This document shows, piece by piece, positions 1 to 9,446 of a stretch of 64,000 bases of DNA (positions within the stretch are counted from its first letter, which is position 1; each line of letters begins with the position of its first letter). Made by a program: the position numbers and the translations under genes. Origin of the DNA: Mucilaginibacter pedocola. Its GTDB lineage: Bacteria; Bacteroidota; Bacteroidia; Sphingobacteriales; Sphingobacteriaceae. The stretch covers positions 62,001-126,000 of the forward strand of contig NZ_MBTF01000001.1 in NCBI RefSeq assembly GCF_002013915.1, in the 5' to 3' direction. The notes below the pieces were generated by a model that was not told where the DNA came from, did not search any database, and worked only from the letters and a program-made list of their open reading frames with translations.

Positions 1-1650
1 GCGCATCCACCCGTTGCCCCGCCGGCAATGGAACTGGAGCCGCAGCCCGAGATCACCGCAGAAGAAATGGCCGAACTGAAAAAGCCTTTCGGTGCAACCG
101 CGCGTATAGAGCGGCAGGTGCAGGGCTTAACCCCTAAACAACAAGCGCTTATACAAAAACTTACTAAGGATTATAATGAGAAAACCAAAACCAGCAAGGC
201 TCAAACCCAGGAGCATCGCCCATACATGGCCGACCCAAGGGTAGTGAGCGGTTTCCGCCCGCTGACCAAGGAGATGGTTTATCCTATCATCATCAACAAA
301 TCAAAAGGCAGCCGCCTGTGGGATGTAGATGGCAATGAATATATCGATGCGCTAAACGGTTTTGGCTCAAACATGCTGGGGTATCAGCCCGATGTGCTTA
401 CCAAAGCCATTCATGAGCAGGTAGATAAAGGCTACGAAATTGGCCCCCAGCACGAGCTTGCCGGCGATGTTTGTAAACTGATGTGCGAGTTTACCCAATT
501 TGACCGTGCCGGCTTGTGTAATACAGGTTCCGAAGCGGTGTTGGGTGCTATGCGTATAGCCCGTACCGTAAGCGGCCGTTCGCTTATTGTGGCTTTTGCG
601 GGTTCGTACCACGGTATTATGGACGAGGTTATTGTGCGCAGTACCAAAAAGCTGAAAACAGTGCCTGCTGCATCGGGTATCTTATCAGAGAACGTACAAC
701 AGATGCTGATACTGGATTACGGTACCGACGAATCATTAAAAATAATAAGAGAACGTGCCGACGAAATAGCAGCTGTATTGGTTGAGCCTGTACAAAGCCG
801 CCGCCCAGAGTTTAAGCCGGTGGAGTTTTTGAAGGAACTCCGCGTAGTAACGGCCGAGAAAGAAATTGCGCTGGTATTTGATGAAGTGATCAGCGGCTTC
901 AGGATGCACCCCGGTGGTGCGCAGGCCATATTTGGTGTAAAGGCCGATATTGGTACTTACGGTAAAGTTATTGGCGGTGGTATGCCGGTTGGTGCCATTT
1001 GCGGTATCAAAAAATACATGGATGCGCTTGATGGCGGCCAATGGCAATTCGGCGACTTGTCAGTACCTGAAGTAGGGGTAACTTATTTTGCCGGTACATT
1101 TGTACGTCACCCGTTGGCTTTGGCAGCTGCAAAAGCATCGCTGGAGTATATGAAAGAGCGTGGCCCTGCCTTGCAGGAAAAACTGACGAAGTTAACCACC
1201 CGTTTTGCAGATGGTATGCGTGCTAAATGCGAGAAAGAAGGCGTGCCAATTACTATTGTAGGCTTTGGCTCGTTATGGCGAATGAAGTTTTTAGAGGATA
1301 TTCCTTATAGCGAATTGCTATTTACCTTGATGCGCTTAAAAGGAGTTCATATCTTAGACGGCTTTCCGTGCTTTATCACAGATGCGCATACCGAGCAGGA
1401 TATTGATACTATGCTTGCCGCATTTACCGAGAGCCTTGATGAGATGATAGAAGCCGGTTTCTTCTCGCATCAACAGGAAGCATCAACCGAGCCAGTTACT
1501 GCTGCCGCAGCCCCACCGGCAGAACAAGTGCCCGTAAATGCAAATACACCGCCCGTACCCGGTGCCAAACTTGGCCGTGGTAAGGATGGCAAACCCGGAT
1601 GGTTCATACCCGACCCGGATAAGCCCGGCAAATATTTGCAGGTTCAATAA
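1..1650 (+). CDS. Aminotransferase (GSA-AT type) module, C-terminal end of a PKS/NRPS megasynthase, 5' partial
   Basis: The frame is open from base 1, and the residues before the first Met (position 28) are a Pro/Ala-rich linker, so this is the C-terminal part of a larger protein cut by the window edge. It holds a class-III, glutamate-1-semialdehyde aminotransferase-like PLP fold. The PLP-binding motif FDEVISGFR and the Schiff-base lysine in GTYGKVIGGGMP (codon at 964) are intact. In hybrid PKS-NRPS systems such as mycosubtilin synthetase, such domains put an amino group on the beta carbon of a carrier-bound acyl chain. The tail after the domain is a Pro/Ala linker followed by GKPGWFIPDPDKPGKYL, which I read as a module end. 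The next gene, an NRPS, starts 30 bases downstream on the same strand. A stand-alone GSA aminotransferase is unlikely because of the open upstream frame and the linkers. The upstream modules cannot be seen. Confidence 0.85.
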   Translation, partial: AHPPVAPPAMELEPQPEITAEEMAELKKPFGATARIERQVQGLTPKQQALIQKLTKDYNEKTKTSKAQTQEHRPYMADPRVVSGFRPLTKEMVYPIIINKSKGSRLWDVDGNEYIDALNGFGSNMLGYQPDVLTKAIHEQVDKGYEIGPQHELAGDVCKLMCEFTQFDRAGLCNTGSEAVLGAMRIARTVSGRSLIVAFAGSYHGIMDEVIVRSTKKLKTVPAASGILSENVQQMLILDYGTDESLKIIRERADEIAAVLVEPVQSRRPEFKPVEFLKELRVVTAEKEIALVFDEVISGFRMHPGGAQAIFGVKADIGTYGKVIGGGMPVGAICGIKKYMDALDGGQWQFGDLSVPEVGVTYFAGTFVRHPLALAAAKASLEYMKERGPALQEKLTKLTTRFADGMRAKCEKEGVPITIVGFGSLWRMKFLEDIPYSELLFTLMRLKGVHILDGFPCFITDAHTEQDIDTMLAAFTESLDEMIEAGFFSHQQEASTEPVTAAAAPPAEQVPVNANTPPVPGAKLGRGKDGKPGWFIPDPDKPGKYLQVQ

Positions 1651-1680
1651 GTATATTTAATTGAAGAACGGCGAACTATT

Positions 1681-4600
1681 ATGAATTATGAAGCAAATCC
1701 GGTAGAGTTTGACCCGTTTGCTGGCCCGCAGATAGCACTAATGGGCCCGGCAACCGAGCCGCAGATAGAAATTTGGACATCGTGCCTTATTGGCGGCGGT
1801 GATGCCAGCTGCGCGTATAACGATGCCGGTTCAATACTGCTTACAGGCCCTTTTAACAAGGATGCCATGTTTAAAGCGTTGCAAGCGCTTAGCGACAGGC
1901 ACGAATCGCTGCGGACGGTATTTACCGACGATGGGCAGCACTTTTTGGTGCTCGACAACCCGAAGCTGGTTATCGAATACCATGACATTTCCTATCAGAC
2001 CGAAGCGCAGAACAAGCTTTTTATAGAGAATTACACGCGCCAAAACGCAATTACGCCGCTCGATTTGGTGAACGGACCCTTGTTTAAGCCCAGCATTATA
2101 AAACTGGCAGATCAGGTGCATTACCTCACTTTTATTGCGCACCATATAATTTGCGATGGATGGTCGATAGGGGTGATGATGCAGGAAATGAGTAAGTTGT
2201 ACACTGCTTTTGCCAAAGGCGAATGGCCATCGTTACCTTCTGCTGCGCGCTACAGCGATTATGCTGCCGAGCAAACCGCCTTTGCCGAAACCGCCGAAAG
2301 CCGCGAGATAGAACAGTACTGGCTGAACCAGTTCAAGGGCAGTTCGCACTTGCTGAATGTGCCTACTGATAACCCGCGCCCTGCCATGCGTACCTACAAA
2401 AGCAAAAGGCTCGATTTTACGCTGGACGAGTTGCTGGTGAAAGAAGTGAAGCAAACTGCCCGCAAAGCCGGAGCCAGCTTTGTTACCATGCTGATGGCTG
2501 CATTTGAAGTTTACCTACAGCAAATAACGGGTCACGAGGAAATTATTCTGGGACTTCCCGCAGCCGGCCAATCGGCTACAGGTAATTACGGGCTGGTAGG
2601 CCATTGCGTAAACCTGTTGGCACTGCGTAGCTACCCTAAAGGCGAACAAAGCTTTATAGCGTACCTGAAAGAGCGTAACCCGCAAGTGATGGACGCCTAC
2701 GACCATCAGTTGTATACCTTTGGGAGTTTGCTGAAGAAGCTTAACATCCCGCGCGATGCGTCGCGCCTGCCGCTGGTGCCCGTAGTTTTCAATATCGATA
2801 TCGGTATGGACGAAGGCATCAGTTTCCACGGGCTGAAACACGAGTACATTACTACCGGGCGTGAGTACGAGAACTTCGAGATATTCCTGAACATTACCGA
2901 TCATAAGAATGCCCTGGTGCTGGAGTGGTCGTACAATACGCAGATATTTGAGGCGGCTACCATTAAGCGCATGATGGACGAGTACACGCATTTGCTCAGG
3001 CAAATAGTGCGCTCGCCCGAAAAACCTATAGGCAAACTGCCGCAAATGCGCGCAGAAGAACTGATGACGCTGCTGAACGAGTGGAACGATACCAGCGTGC
3101 CGTACCCTAAAGAGAAGCCGCTGCACCAGATCATCAGCGAGATAGCTTCGCGGTCGCCAAATGCTGTTGCCCTTAAATTCCAGAACGAAATATATTCTTA
3201 CCGCCAACTGAACGAGCGCGCCAACCAACTGGCCGCTGTGCTGGTAGAAGGTGGCGTGCAGGTAGGGGATAAGATAGCCGTATCATTAGACCGCGCTGCC
3301 GAACTGGTTGTGAGCCTGCTGGCCGTAATGAAGGCAGGGGGCGTTTACGTGCCACTCGATCCTATATTCCCTATCAATCGTATCAACTACATGCTGGCCG
3401 ATTCAGAAGCGGTGAAATTGATCACCAGCCGCAAATACAGCGGTATGTATGAGTCGGACGCGGAGGAGTTGCTGTTGCACGAGATATGGACGACGCTTGA
3501 TAGCAAGCCCAAAACCGACCCAAAAGTTGCCGTATCGGGGCAGGACCTGTTGTATATCCTTTATACGTCGGGATCTACCGGGCAGCCCAAAGGCGTACAG
3601 ATAGCGCACCACAACTGCGTTAACTTTTTATACAGCATGCAAAAACAGCCGGGGATGACACCCGCTGATAAGCTGCTTGCTGTAACCACCATCAGCTTTG
3701 ATATTGCCGGGCTGGAGTTGTTTTTGCCGCTCATAACCGGTTCGCAAATTATACTGGTTGATGCTGCTACCGCAAAAGATGGTGTGGCACTGCTGGATAT
3801 CATCCGCAGAGAAAAAATTACCGTAATGCAGGCAACGCCATACACCTGGCGTATACTGCTTGAGGCTGGCTGGGACCTGGAGAAGATAAAGGTAATATGC
3901 GGAGGTGAGGCCTTACCGCTTGATCTGGCTACGCGCATACTGGAACGTGCTTCATCACTTTGGAACGTTTACGGCCCTACCGAAACCACCATTTGGAGCA
4001 CTATAAAACAAATAACCCCGAACGACGAATTTATTAGCATAGGCAAGCCTATTGATAACACCTATATCTACATTCTCGATAAATTTCAGAACCCTTTAGC
4101 GCCCGGCGCGGCAGGGGAGATATACATCGGCGGCGAGGGCGTGGCAAAAGGTTACCACGATCAGCCTATACTCACGTACGAAAAGTTTGTAGAGGACCCT
4201 TTTGTGAATGAACCCGGTGCCATGATGTACCGCACAGGCGACTTGGGTAAATACCTGCCCGATGGCAACCTGATGTATATTTCGCGTATTGACGCGCAGG
4301 TGAAAATACGCGGTTACCGTATTGAAACTGGCGAGATAGAGTTCCATATGGGTAAAGACCCCGACCTGAAACAGGTGGTGGTAATTGCCCGCCCCGATAG
4401 TAATGGCGTTGATAAACTGGTTGCCTACGTGGTGTTTAAAGAGGAATACAAAGGCAACGATTTTAACCAGTGCATGAACTACTGGCGCAGCGAACTGCGC
4501 GGCGCGGTGCCCGATTATATGATACCCGATAACTTTATCAGGGTGGATGAGATGCCGCTTACGCCAAATGGTAAAGTAGATAAAAAAGCGCTGGCCGCCA

Positions 4601-5727
4601 TTGGCGTGATACCTGCCGAGATACACGACTTGTACATTGAGCCGCGCACCGACGTAGAGAAACTGGTTGCCGATATTTGGAAAGAATACCTCAACGTAGA
4701 GAAAGTTGGCGTTTACGATAACTTTTTCGAACTGGGGGGGCACTCGCTTATTGCCGTTAAAGTAATGGCACGTATCGAGAAAGAAACCGGCAAAAGGCTC
4801 CCGCTTGCCATACTGTTCGAAAACTCTACAGTTGAAAAACTATCGTTGGTATTGGGTATGGATGGCCGCTCCATCACCTGGGATTCCTTGGTACCGGTGA
4901 AGCCAAAGGGTAACAAAATGCCTATTTACATTGTGCACGGTGCCGGCTTGAATGTGTTATTGTTCAATACGCTGGCCAATCACATGGATCCCGATCAGCC
5001 CGTGTACGGTATGCAGGCCAAAGGCCTTAACGGCATAGATGAACCGCTGAACCGAATGGAAGACATTGCCGCGCATTACGTGGCCTCCATCAGGGCGCAA
5101 AACCCCAACGGGCCGTATGCGTTGGCGGGTTTCTCATTTGGTGGTATCATCGCCTGGGAAATGGCCAAGCAAATGGAAGCGCTAAACCTGGAGGTGCGTA
5201 TGCTCGCCATGTTCGATACCTATGCTTACCGTACACCATATTACGACCCATGGTTGATCAATAAAGTGAAACGTGGTATGTATCTGGGCAGGCGTTTATG
5301 GTATTCTATGACCTTCCAGGAGGGTTTTGCTAAAACGGTGGAGCACCGCGCTAAGGCCGTAAGCCGTATAGCGCAACGCCTGATATGGAAACTGAAATTT
5401 GGCAACCAGGAAGAACAGCCGACCGGCTTTTTTGGCTACAGCCATAAGATAGACCAAATGAACGATGTGGCTCAGCGCCATTACAAAATTGAACCATATC
5501 CTATTTGTGTGGAACTTTTCCGCGCGGAAGTGCGCTCTTTCTATCTCGATGATTACGAATACCTCGGTTGGAAGCCTTTTGCACTTAAAGGGGTAACTAT
5601 TCACAAAATTCCCGGCGAGCACAATACGATCTTTAAATCGCCAAACGATAAGGAGTTCGCCCGTATATTACAGGCCTGCCTCGATAAAGCGAGCGCGAAG
5701 AAGAGCGATAAGGAAGAAGCTAAATAA
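1681..5727 (+). CDS. Non-ribosomal peptide synthetase, C-A-T-TE, glycine-like pocket
   Basis: One complete terminal module of 1348 residues. The condensation domain has HHIICDG at residues 154-160. The adenylation domain shows YTSGSTGQPKG (A3), NVYGPTETT (A5), YRTGDL, the A8 motif QVKIRGYRIETGEIE and NGKVDKKAL. The carrier domain is FFELGGHSL with the phosphopantetheine serine at about 1022. The C-terminal type-I thioesterase has GFSFGG (Ser about 1152) and a late GEHNT histidine. By hand alignment to GrsA, the ten specificity residues read D-I-L-Q-I-G-V-I-W-K, close to pockets reported for glycine. The protein would condense the upstream beta-amino acyl chain with one amino acid, probably Gly, and release the product by hydrolysis or cyclisation. 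It lies between the aminotransferase module and the PPTase gene and is likely in one operon with them. The substrate is inference. Confidence 0.95.
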   Translation: MNYEANPVEFDPFAGPQIALMGPATEPQIEIWTSCLIGGGDASCAYNDAGSILLTGPFNKDAMFKALQALSDRHESLRTVFTDDGQHFLVLDNPKLVIEYHDISYQTEAQNKLFIENYTRQNAITPLDLVNGPLFKPSIIKLADQVHYLTFIAHHIICDGWSIGVMMQEMSKLYTAFAKGEWPSLPSAARYSDYAAEQTAFAETAESREIEQYWLNQFKGSSHLLNVPTDNPRPAMRTYKSKRLDFTLDELLVKEVKQTARKAGASFVTMLMAAFEVYLQQITGHEEIILGLPAAGQSATGNYGLVGHCVNLLALRSYPKGEQSFIAYLKERNPQVMDAYDHQLYTFGSLLKKLNIPRDASRLPLVPVVFNIDIGMDEGISFHGLKHEYITTGREYENFEIFLNITDHKNALVLEWSYNTQIFEAATIKRMMDEYTHLLRQIVRSPEKPIGKLPQMRAEELMTLLNEWNDTSVPYPKEKPLHQIISEIASRSPNAVALKFQNEIYSYRQLNERANQLAAVLVEGGVQVGDKIAVSLDRAAELVVSLLAVMKAGGVYVPLDPIFPINRINYMLADSEAVKLITSRKYSGMYESDAEELLLHEIWTTLDSKPKTDPKVAVSGQDLLYILYTSGSTGQPKGVQIAHHNCVNFLYSMQKQPGMTPADKLLAVTTISFDIAGLELFLPLITGSQIILVDAATAKDGVALLDIIRREKITVMQATPYTWRILLEAGWDLEKIKVICGGEALPLDLATRILERASSLWNVYGPTETTIWSTIKQITPNDEFISIGKPIDNTYIYILDKFQNPLAPGAAGEIYIGGEGVAKGYHDQPILTYEKFVEDPFVNEPGAMMYRTGDLGKYLPDGNLMYISRIDAQVKIRGYRIETGEIEFHMGKDPDLKQVVVIARPDSNGVDKLVAYVVFKEEYKGNDFNQCMNYWRSELRGAVPDYMIPDNFIRVDEMPLTPNGKVDKKALAAIGVIPAEIHDLYIEPRTDVEKLVADIWKEYLNVEKVGVYDNFFELGGHSLIAVKVMARIEKETGKRLPLAILFENSTVEKLSLVLGMDGRSITWDSLVPVKPKGNKMPIYIVHGAGLNVLLFNTLANHMDPDQPVYGMQAKGLNGIDEPLNRMEDIAAHYVASIRAQNPNGPYALAGFSFGGIIAWEMAKQMEALNLEVRMLAMFDTYAYRTPYYDPWLINKVKRGMYLGRRLWYSMTFQEGFAKTVEHRAKAVSRIAQRLIWKLKFGNQEEQPTGFFGYSHKIDQMNDVAQRHYKIEPYPICVELFRAEVRSFYLDDYEYLGWKPFALKGVTIHKIPGEHNTIFKSPNDKEFARILQACLDKASAKKSDKEEAK

Positions 5728-5736
5728 CGACATACT

Positions 5737-6477
5737 TTGGGTGAAGTAAATATCCGTTTTATAGAACGGCCCGAATGGCAACAGGCCCATTCGGGCCTTT
5801 TTGTACTCGCTGAAGGTGAGGTGCACGTATACCGTATCGGCATTAGCGCCAATGTTAAGCATATACCCGCGTTCGCTGCTACTCTTACACAGGAAGAGGC
5901 CGAGCGCGGACAAAAATACCACCAACTGAAAGACAGGCAGCGCTTTGTAGTAAGCCGCGGTGCACAACGGTACATTTTGGCACAATATCTTGGCAAGCAA
6001 CCGGCCGAACTAACCTTTACGATAGGGCCGAACAAAAAGCCCTATCTGCACACCCCCGGCGGCATCGATATTCGATACAACATCACCCATGCCGGCGACT
6101 GCATATTGTTAGCCATTAGCCACACAACGGTAGGTGCCGATGTGGAATATATCGATGCTGATTTCCCTTTCGATGATATTATCACGGGGCATTTTAGCGC
6201 GGCTGAAGCAGTATTTATCAACAAAAACAATAAAGCCCACAGCTTTTACCTGTTATGGACCCGTAAAGAAGCCTTGCTAAAAGCAACCGCCCAGGGCTTA
6301 GGTGAACATTTACAAGAAACGCCATCGCTGGATGGCGAGCACACAATGCCTGCTTCCCTCTCTGGTTCCGACAGGGATTGGGAGGTTGTTAGCTTCGAAC
6401 TGCCGGATGAGCATATCGGAAGTGTGGTGTCAACCAACGGTACTATCGATCTTAAGTTTTTTGAAGTAACATTCTAA
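5737..6477 (+). CDS. 4'-phosphopantetheinyl transferase (Sfp type)
   Basis: This enzyme moves the phosphopantetheine arm of CoA onto carrier-protein serines; its obvious clients are the synthases encoded just upstream. The two Sfp-family signatures are present: GADVEYI (the GxDxE-type magnesium site) and LWTRKEALLKA (the WxxKEAxxK motif), in a protein of about 246 residues, the usual Sfp size. The frame opens with a TTG at 5737, only 9 bases after the NRPS stop codon. The first alternative is a GTG at 5821, just before the usual family N-terminus (VHVYRI), so the true start is uncertain. No ATG start is available in the N-terminal third. Translational coupling with the NRPS gene is likely. 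The stop codon is separated by one base from the stop of the convergent next gene. Confidence 0.93.
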   Translation: MGEVNIRFIERPEWQQAHSGLFVLAEGEVHVYRIGISANVKHIPAFAATLTQEEAERGQKYHQLKDRQRFVVSRGAQRYILAQYLGKQPAELTFTIGPNKKPYLHTPGGIDIRYNITHAGDCILLAISHTTVGADVEYIDADFPFDDIITGHFSAAEAVFINKNNKAHSFYLLWTRKEALLKATAQGLGEHLQETPSLDGEHTMPASLSGSDRDWEVVSFELPDEHIGSVVSTNGTIDLKFFEVTF

Positions 6478-6478
6478 T

Positions 6479-7795
6479 TTACTCCGTCGAGCCCATTGGG
6501 TTCTCTATCGGCTTTAGCGGTTCCTGCTGGCCGGGCTTTAGCACCTTTATTTGTTGCAGCGATGTACTTGCCTTTTTCCACTCTTTGCGCTGCTTTAATG
6601 CGGTTGCTGAAGTATCAGCATTACGGTAATAGCGCAGGATATTTTGCTGCAATTCGGGTGTGATGTTTTTGAATTGATTATCCTGTAGTTTTATCAGCAG
6701 CTTGTCGTAAGTGTCATCGGCGATGGGATACTCGCCCAGTGCGCTTGGTTTGCCGGTGTCAAAGTCCATGTCGGGCAGGTTAAGGGTGCCATTGCCTGCG
6801 CGTTTTAGGGCGGCGGCATAGCGGGTGGTAATAGTATCAAAACTCATGGCGAACAACCTTTCGCCCGCTTTGCCAGGCGACACATATTTCAATGTTTTCA
6901 GCGGGCCAATTTTAGGTAGTATGCTGATGAAGAAAACCGCCACCCGCGCAAAGAATTTTGGCTTTTCGCGCTGTTTGCCATATTCGAGCTGGAACGATTT
7001 TTTGCTCATTTTATACTGGAAGTTCCGCGCCGTCATGCCGGGTGTCATCTTCAGTATGGTATCCTTATTAGCCTTAAAAGCCGATTTGGTAAGAACCGGG
7101 AACAAATTGCGAATACCCCAACGCAACTGGTTTATACTGCCGTTGATATTGCCGAATATACTGTTGAGCGGCTGCCCGTAAGTTTCGTAAAAGGCTCGCT
7201 CTAATACAGGAACAGATATATTAAAGCCAATAAAATCGTGATAACCTTCGGATGTATAGCTGCCGCGGCCTGTTTGCAATACATCGTACGAAAACTCCAT
7301 CCGGCTATGCGATTTATGGTCGTCTGCATAGGTCACCACATCGCCGAATTTTTGTTGAAGCTTTGGGTAAATGAGCGGAATGTTGCGGTTGGTGGCCATC
7401 GAGTGTCCGTACTCATCGGCCAGGTAATGCGATAGCGCGCCTAGGGCAAAAGCATATTCATCAGCATTTTGGGCATCGCGTATCAGGGCCTCTACAAAAC
7501 CGCCGCTGCGTACGTAATGCAGCAGATCGGTAAAAAAGCCATTGCCGAAAGGCATGTAGCCCATATCGGCCACCATAGCGCCGCCATAGGCGTAAGAGTG
7601 TGCCTTCTTTATATCGGGGCCGGTTAGGTTGGGGTAACGTTTCTGAATAAGCGGCAACAAAGCATCGTGCCAGGAGGCATCGATAATGGCCTCATGCGCC
7701 AAAATTGAATAGGCCTTAGCTTGTAGCGAAGCAAAAAACAACAGGCCTGCAACGGCCAGTGTTTTAACGATGGGGGAGCGGCTTGCAAAGTTCAA
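6479..7795 (-). CDS. Zinc-dependent phospholipase C-like secreted protein
   Basis: A 438-residue protein with an N-terminal signal peptide (hydrophobic run ending near AKA at about residue 28). Its first half resembles the zinc-dependent phospholipase C / S1-P1 nuclease-like fold: the histidine right after the signal peptide (SILAHEAIID), DIKKAHSYAYGG, and the metal-site segment LGALSHYLADEYGHS. These His/Asp residues are the expected trinuclear zinc ligands. It probably acts in the periplasm or outside the cell. The substrate cannot be read from sequence, and phospholipid is only the family default. The C-terminal 200 residues are charged and not recognised. The gene runs convergently to the PPTase gene and appears monocistronic. 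Confidence 0.75.
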   Translation of the reverse strand: MNFASRSPIVKTLAVAGLLFFASLQAKAYSILAHEAIIDASWHDALLPLIQKRYPNLTGPDIKKAHSYAYGGAMVADMGYMPFGNGFFTDLLHYVRSGGFVEALIRDAQNADEYAFALGALSHYLADEYGHSMATNRNIPLIYPKLQQKFGDVVTYADDHKSHSRMEFSYDVLQTGRGSYTSEGYHDFIGFNISVPVLERAFYETYGQPLNSIFGNINGSINQLRWGIRNLFPVLTKSAFKANKDTILKMTPGMTARNFQYKMSKKSFQLEYGKQREKPKFFARVAVFFISILPKIGPLKTLKYVSPGKAGERLFAMSFDTITTRYAAALKRAGNGTLNLPDMDFDTGKPSALGEYPIADDTYDKLLIKLQDNQFKNITPELQQNILRYYRNADTSATALKQRKEWKKASTSLQQIKVLKPGQQEPLKPIENPMGSTE

Positions 7796-7902
7796 TTCTG
7801 TAGAAATTTTGGATCTTACACCTCAACAGGGGAATGCAGAGAATGTTTTGGCGATGGAAGGTTGATGTGTAACAAATGTATGGTATCAACAATTATCCAC
7901 CA

Positions 7903-8000
7903 CGTCATTGCGAGCGATAGCGCAGCAACCCCCGGCTAAGCATTACCGCCTTGCATTGTGGATTTGCATACCGGGGTTTGCTTCGTGCCTCGCAATGACG
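7903..8000. repeat. Intergenic palindromic repeat (family A, copy 1)
   Basis: Outer arms CGTCATTGCGAG and CTCGCAATGACG are perfect inverted complements 98 bases apart; inner arms GCAACCCCCGG and CCGGGGTTTGC pair imperfectly. The centre carries CATTACCGCCTTGCAT, a core shared with other copies (see 11590 and 27789). It fills most of the gap between two minus-strand genes. Confidence 0.75.
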
Positions 8001-8012
8001 TACTGGCTAAAA

Positions 8013-9398
8013 TTACCTTCCGCGCTCATTATACACCCCAAACTCCGCAATAGATATCTGGTGGTCGGCTTTCTCCAGCCAAACCCTTACTTTATTGCCA
8101 TAAACCGTATTGAAGCGGTTTACCTTAACACGATTAGTGTTTTCAGTAGCCAGTATGGGTTTCCAAACACCGTTTTGCATATACTCCAGTCGGTATTTGC
8201 TAATGTTGGGCTTTTGCTCGGTAATGGTAACGGCATTAAAAGGTATCTCATGCCCGAAATCAACTTCGTACCATGGTTTTTCTACGCGCGCGTTCGAAGT
8301 CCAGTTGGTTTCAACATCATCATCGTTGGCAAAGTCCATAATATCCATATCCTCACTCCAGCTCGAGTTGGCGGGTTTGTGTTTTGCTAAATTGGTACCG
8401 ATGATAGGTTCGCCGGTTGGTGCAAGTTTAGGGGCGGGGCCGTCGTTCTTCCATAGTTCGCCAATTTGTTTAAGGGCGGCAAGGGCGTTATCGTCAATTA
8501 AGCCATCGCGGTTTGGAGCAACGTTCAGGATGAAATTACAATCAACCTTGTTAAGCGGAATGATATCTTCGTTCACCAATTTGGCGGGATCCTTCACTGG
8601 CGTGGTAGGGAAATTGGTTTTCCAGAACCAGGCGCTATTGATGGGCAGGCAGGCAAGGGCAGGCATGCGGTTAGTTTCTTTTGAAACGCGTTGGCCTGCG
8701 CCCATTTCGTAAGTTTTAATATCGGTATAAAACAATCCTTCCGCGGGGTATTTGGCACCGTTAAGGTCCATTATCACACAGTCGGGTTGCAACGATTTTA
8801 CTAAATGATAAACATCTTCAAAGTTAATGTCATCGTAAGATATCCTGCTCCATGGGGCATCCCAGCCATCAATAATAAGGGCTTCTATTTTGCCGTAGTT
8901 GGTAAGCAATTCGGTTATCTGCGCCTTCACCATTTCAAAATGTTTGGGTGTAATAGTGTTGGGGCGCAGTTTGTGGTGGGTATCTAATATACTATAATAA
9001 AGCATCACCTTTAAGCCGTTGGCGCGGAAGGCATCCACATACTCGCGTACCACATCGCGCTTTAACGGGCTGTTCATTACATTGTAGTCGGTAGTTTTGG
9101 TATCCCAAATACAAAAGCCGCTGTGGTGTTTGGTGGTGAGGCAACCGTAAGTCATGTTGGCCGATTTAGCTGCCTTGGCCCACTGCGCAGGGTTCAGCTT
9201 TTTAGGGTTGAACAGGGCAGGAGAAGCGTCCGGGTCGGGCCAGTCGGCATCGTTATAGGTAGGCATGTTGTAGTGGATAAACATGCCGAACTTCAGGTCG
9301 ACAAAGTTTTGCTGCAATTCGCTCAGCGTTTTGGTTTGTGCCGATGCTGCAGTTATCGAAAAAATAGTGCTTAAAAGTGCGAGAGAGAGTTTTTTCAT
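8013..9398 (-). CDS. Alpha-L-fucosidase (GH29) with C-terminal discoidin-like domain
   Basis: A secreted glycosidase of 461 residues with a signal peptide ending around SAQ (residue 21). The GH29 core is clear: KFGMFIHYN, the substrate-binding KHHSGFCIWDT, and IIDGW with Asp177 in the nucleophile position. After about residue 330 the chain continues into a beta-rich region (AKHKPANSSW, then VTNW-like TNWTSNARVEKPWYEVDFG) typical of an F5/8 type C (CBM32-like) domain. It should hydrolyse terminal alpha-linked L-fucose from glycans in the periplasm or at the surface. No SusC/SusD or other glycan genes are adjacent, so it is not in a visible utilisation locus. The next upstream minus-strand gene is an acetyltransferase 48 bases away. 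Confidence 0.9.
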   Translation of the reverse strand: MKKLSLALLSTIFSITAASAQTKTLSELQQNFVDLKFGMFIHYNMPTYNDADWPDPDASPALFNPKKLNPAQWAKAAKSANMTYGCLTTKHHSGFCIWDTKTTDYNVMNSPLKRDVVREYVDAFRANGLKVMLYYSILDTHHKLRPNTITPKHFEMVKAQITELLTNYGKIEALIIDGWDAPWSRISYDDINFEDVYHLVKSLQPDCVIMDLNGAKYPAEGLFYTDIKTYEMGAGQRVSKETNRMPALACLPINSAWFWKTNFPTTPVKDPAKLVNEDIIPLNKVDCNFILNVAPNRDGLIDDNALAALKQIGELWKNDGPAPKLAPTGEPIIGTNLAKHKPANSSWSEDMDIMDFANDDDVETNWTSNARVEKPWYEVDFGHEIPFNAVTITEQKPNISKYRLEYMQNGVWKPILATENTNRVKVNRFNTVYGNKVRVWLEKADHQISIAEFGVYNERGR

Positions 9399-9446
9399 AC
9401 CAATGGGGAGCAGATATATTAATGCCTAAACATACGGCTTATGCGG

